Shown one piece after another: positions 6,424 to 10,173 of a stretch of DNA of 10,173 nucleotides; the first letter of the stretch is position 1, and each line of letters opens with the position of its first letter. The notes beneath the pieces are model-generated. The model had not been told where the DNA came from, made no database searches, and saw only the letters and a list, made by a program, of their open reading frames with translations. Source of the stretch: Candidatus Aenigmatarchaeota archaeon (GTDB lineage: Archaea; Aenigmatarchaeota; Aenigmatarchaeia; QMZS01); contig QMZS01000026.1 of assembly GCA_003663295.1 (NCBI GenBank), positions 1 through 10,173 on the forward strand. Direction: 5' to 3'. The position numbers were made by a program, and so were the translations under genes.

Positions 6424-6452
6424 TCAAAATAAGCATTTCTTTTTTAAAGAAA
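6286..6452. repeat. Array of six successive short hairpins with 3-nt loops in the metG/ATPase divergent spacer
   Basis: Six inverted repeats follow each other without overlap. (0) AAGGTT + ATTT / AAATAACCTT, 6286-6312, loop ATG, bulge CCTA. (1) TTTTTGC/GCAAAAA, 6314-6330, loop AGA. (2) CTTTTCTGC/GCAGAAAAG, 6345-6365, loop GTT. (3) CGTCG/CGACG, 6372-6384, loop GAA. (4) AAACAGAA/TTCTGTTT, 6404-6422, loop GGG. (5) TTTCTTT/AAAGAAA, 6436-6452, loop TTT. The last ends 10 nt before the ATPase ATG. The spacer (6207-6462) has no credible gene. It must hold promoters for two divergent units. Its role is unknown: a structured RNA, a leader or a protein-binding region are all possible. Confidence 0.65.
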
Positions 6453-6462
6453 AAGGTTAATT

Positions 6463-7947
6463 ATGTTCAAACTGGAAGAGGTTAATCCAAAAATCAAAAT
6501 TCCCAAAGATTTAAAAAAAATAAACCTAAAATATGAATTAATCAAAAATTTCATTAATATCCATATACATCATCAGGGAAAAGAAATTATATATGATCTC
6601 ATAGAGCCAAAATTAACAAAAAATGAAACCTTAATATTCAACAAATTATATGATGGGTTATTGCAGTTAATAGATTTATCTCCTATGGAATTCAAAAACA
6701 AAGATGAACTTATAAAATATTTTGAAACCAAGATTAAATTTCTATTAAAAGAATACAATTATCAGGTTTCTGAAAAAAGTTCTGATAAACTAATGTACTA
6801 TATTTATAGAAATTTTGTTGGACTTAATGAAATAGAAGGATTGATGCAAGATGATTATATAGAAGATATAAACTGTAATGGCTTAAACACAGAATTATAT
6901 ATAAAACATAGACTATTCGGAAATATGAAAACAAATATAATTTATAAAAACAGCGAACTTATAAAAAATTTTATAATCAAACTTGCGCAAAGATGCAACA
7001 AACATATCTCTTATTCAGACCCTTTCCTTGAAGGCAGTCTGGCTGACGGTTCAAGAATCGAAGGAACCATTTCAGAAGAAATAAGCCCTAAAGGACCCAA
7101 TTTTTCAATAAGAAAATTTAGAAGGATTCCTTTCTCCCCAACAGAATTAATTTCATCAAATTCCATATCAGCTGAAGCATTTGCTTATCTTTGGTATCTA
7201 ATAGAACACAAATCAAATATATTAATCATTGGAGGTGCTGGAGTGGGCAAGACAACCTTACTAACAGCTTTATTGACCTTTATTCCTTCAAATTCAAAAA
7301 TTGTTTCAATTGAAGATACAAGAGAAATTAGGATTTACCATGGTAACTGGGTTGCAACAGTGAGTAGGGAATCTGTAGGCGGCTTAAAAATAGGCGAAGT
7401 TGATTTAAATAAATTATTGAGAGAAAGTTTCCGAGAGAATCCAGAATATGTTATTGTTGGCGAAGTCCGGGGAAAAGAAACTTATGTAATGTTTCAGGGG
7501 ATGGCAAGCGGACATCCAACCCTATCAACATTCCATTCCGAAGATGTATCTTCAGTTATTTCAAGATTGAAAACACCGCCAATTAATCTGCCTTCATCTC
7601 TCATAGAATTGCTGGATATAATTATAACTGTTGCTAAAAACGAAGATAAAAATAGTATGACTCGGAGGGTGAAAAAAATTGAAGAATTTATTAAAATAGA
7701 TGAAATAAGAGGGGTTGCTGAAACTAAAACAATTGTAAGTTATAATTCAAAAAATGATTCTTTTGAATATACCCCTATGAGTCGCATCCTTGAAAAAATT
7801 TCAATAAATCTAGGAATAGATCCGGAAAAGATTAAAAAAACTATTGAAAAAAGAGGAAAATTTTTGCTTTCACTTGTAAAAAAAGAAATATTTGACATGG
7901 GTGAAGTTCAAAAAGAAATAGAAAATTATATTTATGATGAAAAATAA
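6463..7947 (+). CDS. Archaeal type IV pilus/archaellum-type secretion ATPase (VirB11/TadA/GspE family)
   Basis: The 494-residue cytoplasmic ATPase should power assembly of a pilus or related secretion machine. Residues 1-110 are a divergent N-terminal region. From about 120 (EIEGLMQDDYIEDINCNG) the conserved N2 domain starts, with the DPFLEGSLADGSRIEGT signature (186-202) and a FSIRKF strand (214-219). The motor domain carries Walker A GGAGVGKTT (257-265), the Asp box IEDTREI (283-289), Walker B YVIVGEVRG (329-337) and the His box GHPTLSTFHSE (350-360). The length suits the family. No Shine-Dalgarno is clear (AAAGGTTA lies near the ATG). The 3' end overlaps the next gene by 14 nt, so the two are translationally linked. 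The usual membrane platform protein (TadC/ArlJ-type), often next to this ATPase, is not in the window. The family is certain; the kind of appendage is not. Confidence 0.94.
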   Translation: MFKLEEVNPKIKIPKDLKKINLKYELIKNFINIHIHHQGKEIIYDLIEPKLTKNETLIFNKLYDGLLQLIDLSPMEFKNKDELIKYFETKIKFLLKEYNYQVSEKSSDKLMYYIYRNFVGLNEIEGLMQDDYIEDINCNGLNTELYIKHRLFGNMKTNIIYKNSELIKNFIIKLAQRCNKHISYSDPFLEGSLADGSRIEGTISEEISPKGPNFSIRKFRRIPFSPTELISSNSISAEAFAYLWYLIEHKSNILIIGGAGVGKTTLLTALLTFIPSNSKIVSIEDTREIRIYHGNWVATVSRESVGGLKIGEVDLNKLLRESFRENPEYVIVGEVRGKETYVMFQGMASGHPTLSTFHSEDVSSVISRLKTPPINLPSSLIELLDIIITVAKNEDKNSMTRRVKKIEEFIKIDEIRGVAETKTIVSYNSKNDSFEYTPMSRILEKISINLGIDPEKIKKTIEKRGKFLLSLVKKEIFDMGEVQKEIENYIYDEK

Positions 7948-8242
7948 ATTGGTGGGTGACCTTAAAATAAGTCCAATTATTTATTTAATAGTTGCAATTT
8001 TTATTTTGGTTGTTATTATAACTTTTATATTCAATGGGTGGAATCCAGAGATCGACTCAGTAAATAAAGAAAATAATCTACGGGGAGAATGCGCAAGGTG
8101 GATTTCATCGAAAACAGGTCCGTGTGAAGATAAACTAGATGCCACCAATTTGAAAGGTGAGCTTATATATCCTTATCTTAATAAGATTTATGGAATGGCT
8201 AAAGACGATAAAGCAAGACATTTTTGTATGTGCCCTGAATAA
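7934..8242 (+). CDS. Small one-helix, cysteine-containing protein, possibly pilin-like
   Basis: The 102-residue product is not a family I recognise. A short charged N-terminus (MMKNKLVGDLK) precedes KISP and a single long hydrophobic helix (about 13-34), followed by a polar outside domain. The basic-residue plus ISP layout before the helix resembles archaeal class III (prepilin) signal sequences. However, the residue before ISP is Lys, not the usual Gly, so processing by an archaeal prepilin peptidase is uncertain. The soluble part has four cysteines (C53, C64, C98, C100) near its ends, which could form disulfides or bind a metal. The gene starts at ATG 7934 or the adjacent ATG 7937, inside the end of the ATPase gene. 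That 14-nt overlap is the best reason to think the two products work together. Enolase starts 5 nt after its stop codon. Confidence 0.8.
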   Translation: MMKNKLVGDLKISPIIYLIVAIFILVVIITFIFNGWNPEIDSVNKENNLRGECARWISSKTGPCEDKLDATNLKGELIYPYLNKIYGMAKDDKARHFCMCPE

Positions 8243-8247
8243 TAAAT

Positions 8248-9372
8248 ATGAAAATTAAATGTATTGGTCTGAAAAAAATATTTAACTCAAGAGGTGAAGA
8301 AACAATTGAATCAACAATTTTTTCAAATAATAAAATCGGGATTGGAAGTGCTCCGAGCGGAGCAAGCGTTGGAACTAAAGAAGCAAAACTTGTCGATCTT
8401 GATACTGGATTGAAAAATTTCAACAAAATTAAAAATAAATTTATTGGAAAATTTAATCAGGAAGAATTTGATTTATTACTGATGAATAATTTAGAAAAGA
8501 TTGGTTCAAACCTTACAACCAGCCTATCATTTGCATTCTTCAATCTGGATACAGATAAATTTCTCCACAAAGTCTCCGGGGAAATTCCTATTCCGATGGG
8601 AAATGTAATTGGGGGCGGAGTTCATCATGGACTAACCGATATTCAGGAAATCTTATTATTGCCTGTTAAATCAAAAGATATTTTCGAAGGGATAAAAACA
8701 AATTTTGCTATAATGGATGAACTTCGGAATAAATATAAATCTAAATTCCTTGGTGTTAATGATGAAGGCGCTCTTGTGATGAACTTTTCAAATGAAGAAG
8801 CGCTCGGGAATGTTCTTGATATTGCAAAAAAATATAAAACAAAATTGGGTATTGATTTAGCCGCATCAGAACTATTTAGCGGGGGAAAATATATTTATAA
8901 AAACCTGAAAATTGGTAAAGAAGAGCAGATTGATTTAATAAGTCAATGGATAAAAGATTACAAATTATATTTTATAGAAGACCCTTTTGAAGAAAATGAT
9001 ATTTCAGGTTTCAGGGAATTAACAAAAAGATTCAGGAAAAAATGTTTAATCTGCGGGGATGATTTATTTGCCACGCAAATCACTCGACTCGACAATGAAC
9101 TTGCAAACGCCTGTATTATAAAACCTAATCAGGTCGGGACGGTTACTGGGGCTTTGGAGTGTATAACTAAAACAAAAGAATTAAAAATGGTTCCGGTTCT
9201 ATCGCATAGGTCAGGAGAAACCTGCGATTCAACAATCGCCAGATTGAGCCTTCTTACCAAAATCGCAAAATTCGGAATATCTCAGATAAGAATCTCTAAA
9301 TTGAATGAATTAATCCGGTTGAGAGATTTGCTAAAATTTAACGGTAAAAGAACCAGGTTGGCAAAATTATAG
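8248..9372 (+). CDS. eno: Short divergent enolase (phosphopyruvate hydratase)
   Basis: At 374 residues this is about 40-50 shorter than usual enolases. It should interconvert 2-phosphoglycerate and phosphoenolpyruvate in glycolysis or gluconeogenesis. Catalytic positions (yeast numbering in brackets): S40 (S39) in PSGASVG, H126 (H159) in GGGVHHG, E134 (E168), E173 (E211) in NDEGA, magnesium ligands D203 (D246), E244 (E295) and D271 (D320), base K292 (K345) in IKPNQVGT, and H320-R321-S322 (H373-R374-S375) in SHRSGET. The second active-site lysine (K396, normally in IKTGAP-x-R-x-ER) has no clean match. The segment reads GISQIRISKLNEL (343-355), giving Arg348 or possibly Lys342, and the TG...R.ER loop is missing. 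The N-terminal domain is also shortened (about 66-100). It is third in a set with the ATPase and pilin-like genes. Probably active, but altered. Confidence 0.9.
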   Translation: MKIKCIGLKKIFNSRGEETIESTIFSNNKIGIGSAPSGASVGTKEAKLVDLDTGLKNFNKIKNKFIGKFNQEEFDLLLMNNLEKIGSNLTTSLSFAFFNLDTDKFLHKVSGEIPIPMGNVIGGGVHHGLTDIQEILLLPVKSKDIFEGIKTNFAIMDELRNKYKSKFLGVNDEGALVMNFSNEEALGNVLDIAKKYKTKLGIDLAASELFSGGKYIYKNLKIGKEEQIDLISQWIKDYKLYFIEDPFEENDISGFRELTKRFRKKCLICGDDLFATQITRLDNELANACIIKPNQVGTVTGALECITKTKELKMVPVLSHRSGETCDSTIARLSLLTKIAKFGISQIRISKLNELIRLRDLLKFNGKRTRLAKL

Positions 9373-9399
9373 AGCCTATTCAGTTCTAACAATCAGGCT
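9373..9399 (+). terminator. Hairpin just after eno, possible transcript end
   Basis: AGCCTATT (9373-9380) pairs with AAT-C-AGGCT (9391-9399) with one bulged C, beginning one base after the eno stop codon. Archaea do not need hairpin terminators, so it may instead protect the 3' end of the mRNA. AT-rich DNA with short T runs follows. Confidence 0.35.
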
Positions 9400-9451
9400 G
9401 TCTAAAATAATAAAATCACTTTTATAAAAATATTTCTAAAATTAATATTCA

Positions 9452-9542
9452 AACTTGCTACTGCCAACCAGCAAAGTTGCACAAAAACTCCTGACCCTGC
9501 CAATGGATAATTCGGCAATTTATTTACAACAACCCAAGGTTG
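9452..9542. repeat. Cluster of imperfect hairpins in the eno/zinc-ribbon spacer
   Basis: Three inverted repeats lie in the spacer: AACTTGCT/AGC-A-AAGTT (9452-9459, 9470-9478, one bulged A), TGCC-AAT/ATT-C-GGCA (about 9498-9517, one bulge), and CAACC/GGTTG around CAA (9530-9542). The 196-nt spacer (9373-9568) otherwise shows no gene. The stems resemble each other little, so this is not one repeated unit. Confidence 0.4.
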
Positions 9543-9550
9543 ATTTATAG
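9543..9550 (+). promoter_or_regulatory. Candidate TATA box of the 62-residue zinc-ribbon gene
   Basis: ATTTATAG is centred about 22-23 nt before the ATG at 9569, close to the distance seen for leaderless archaeal mRNAs. There is no Shine-Dalgarno site before the start. The surrounding DNA is AT-rich, so chance matches are likely. Confidence 0.3.
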
Positions 9551-9568
9551 TTTTTTTATAATTATTAT

Positions 9569-9757
9569 ATGTTGCATCATACTAGAAAAAGTTACTGTCC
9601 AATATGCGGAGTGAAAGGAAATAAAAAAGGAGATCATTACCAATGTATTAATTGCGAAACAGTATTTTCTCATTTCGGAATAATATCCGGTCCATTTAAT
9701 GACTTATTCCTGCCCTCTGAAATAGAAAACCTAAAAAATTTACTCGAAGATAATTAA
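9569..9757 (+). CDS. Small single zinc-ribbon protein (62 residues)
   Basis: The product holds one zinc-ribbon, CPICG (10-14) and CINCE (26-30), with 12 residues between the CxxC pairs, so C10, C13, C26 and C29 should bind one zinc. The C-terminal half (FSHFGIISGPFNDLFLPSEIENLKNLLE) has a short strand and a final amphipathic helix. Such small ribbons occur in transcription and translation factors and as adaptor proteins; nothing here points to one of these, and I do not recognise the family. It is a separate plus-strand gene, 196 nt after eno. It converges on amrS with a 4-base overlap of the two stop codons (TTAA, 9754-9757). The paired cysteines in a short frame make it credible as a real gene. 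Confidence 0.72.
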   Translation: MLHHTRKSYCPICGVKGNKKGDHYQCINCETVFSHFGIISGPFNDLFLPSEIENLKNLLEDN

Positions 9758-10173
9758 TCAAATGTTCCCTCCAACAGGGCATTGCATTTCCTGCATTTTA
9801 AGTGTTCAAAATCCACTTCAGATCCATTCCGTTTTATTATCAGGTTTCCGCATGAAGAACAGAATGTACTTTGATATTCTGGTTCAGAAACATTTCCAAT
9901 ATAAACATACTTTAAATTTTTCTTTGCTTCTCTAAACAAATCTTTAAGAACCTGGATTTTTGTTGGCTCTAAATCTAAAAATTTGTAATCGGGGTGAAAT
10001 CTTGAAAGATGCAATGGGGTTTCCTCACCGAGGTTGGTTTTAATCCACGACGAAATATGCTTGATCCATCTTTTTGAATCATTATGCCCTGGAATAATTA
10101 AACTTGTAAGTTCAATCCAGATATTATGTTTTTTGTATTCAAGGATTGATTCAAGAACTGGTTTTAAAGAAGC
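9754..10173 (-). CDS. amrS: AmmeMemoRadiSam-system radical SAM enzyme AmrS, C-terminal part (5' end off window)
   Basis: The frame is open from the right edge to TAA at 9754, giving 139 visible residues. The radical SAM core with its CxxxCxxC cluster lies outside. Conserved AmrS features in order (visible numbering) are ELTSLIIPGHND (21-32), PLHLSRFHPDYKF (53-65), the EPT turn (69-71), KYVYIGN (88-94), and a C-terminal zinc ribbon with C105/C108 (CSSCGN) and C127/C130 (CRKCN). These identify the AmmeMemoRadiSam enzyme related to pyruvate formate-lyase activators (COG1180). Family knowledge: it is often encoded with AMMECR1- and MEMO1-like proteins (AmrA, AmrB), and the reaction is not established to my knowledge. 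Neither partner is in the window; they could lie beyond the edge. The first ATG-like start inside the window is not real, since conserved sequence continues upstream. Confidence 0.93.
   Translation of the reverse strand, partial: ASLKPVLESILEYKKHNIWIELTSLIIPGHNDSKRWIKHISSWIKTNLGEETPLHLSRFHPDYKFLDLEPTKIQVLKDLFREAKKNLKYVYIGNVSEPEYQSTFCSSCGNLIIKRNGSEVDFEHLKCRKCNALLEGTFD

Noticed and set aside
6286..6452. CRISPR array or tandem repeat
   Set aside because: The stems differ in sequence and length and there are no direct repeats separated by spacers; only the hairpin geometry recurs.
8199..8426. Minus-strand 75-codon frame over the start of eno
   Set aside because: It is antisense to conserved N-terminal enolase sequence and spans two plus-strand genes; no domain is visible.

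Overview
The window looks like chromosomal DNA of an AT-rich archaeon. The evidence is a Hel308-type helicase, a two-knuckle archaeal MetG, a stand-alone core MetE of about 308 residues, an archaeal-type secretion/pilus ATPase, AmrS, an apparent tRNA intron outside the anticodon loop, and starts that mostly lack Shine-Dalgarno sites and in two cases sit about 22-25 nt behind TATA-like boxes. The compact genes and low GC content would suit a DPANN-type lineage, but the sequence does not prove which one.

Layout from left to right: the 3' part of hel308 (+, cut by the left edge). Then a spacer with a perfect 10-bp inverted repeat and an unrecognised 262-residue protein (+). Convergent to it is a core methionine synthase (-). 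Next is tRNA-Gly(UCC) (+), which appears to carry a 34-nt intron in its T loop. Then comes a minus-strand set read in the order metG, stomatin/slipin, membrane-anchored cyclophilin, with gaps of 28 and 10 nt. A 256-bp divergent spacer follows and is packed with six successive hairpins whose loops are all 3 nt. From it a plus-strand set starts: type II/IV secretion (pilus/archaellum-type) ATPase, a small one-helix pilin-like protein overlapping it by 14 nt, and 5 nt later a short divergent enolase. After a further spacer with imperfect hairpins come a 62-residue zinc-ribbon protein (+) and the C-terminal part of AmrS (-, cut by the right edge), whose stop codons overlap in TTAA.

Functional reading: most genes are housekeeping (DNA repair helicase, methionine synthesis and charging, glycolysis, tRNA). 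The envelope-related part is the slipin with an anchored prolyl isomerase, and the ATPase with a pilin-like partner. Methionine appears twice, as MetE and MetG, but in separate transcription units.

No insertion sequence, CRISPR array or defence system was seen. The strongest candidates for something not routinely annotated are the T-loop intron of the tRNA and the array of triloop hairpins between metG and the ATPase gene. Next come the altered C-terminal active-site loop of the enolase and the unplaced 262-residue protein.
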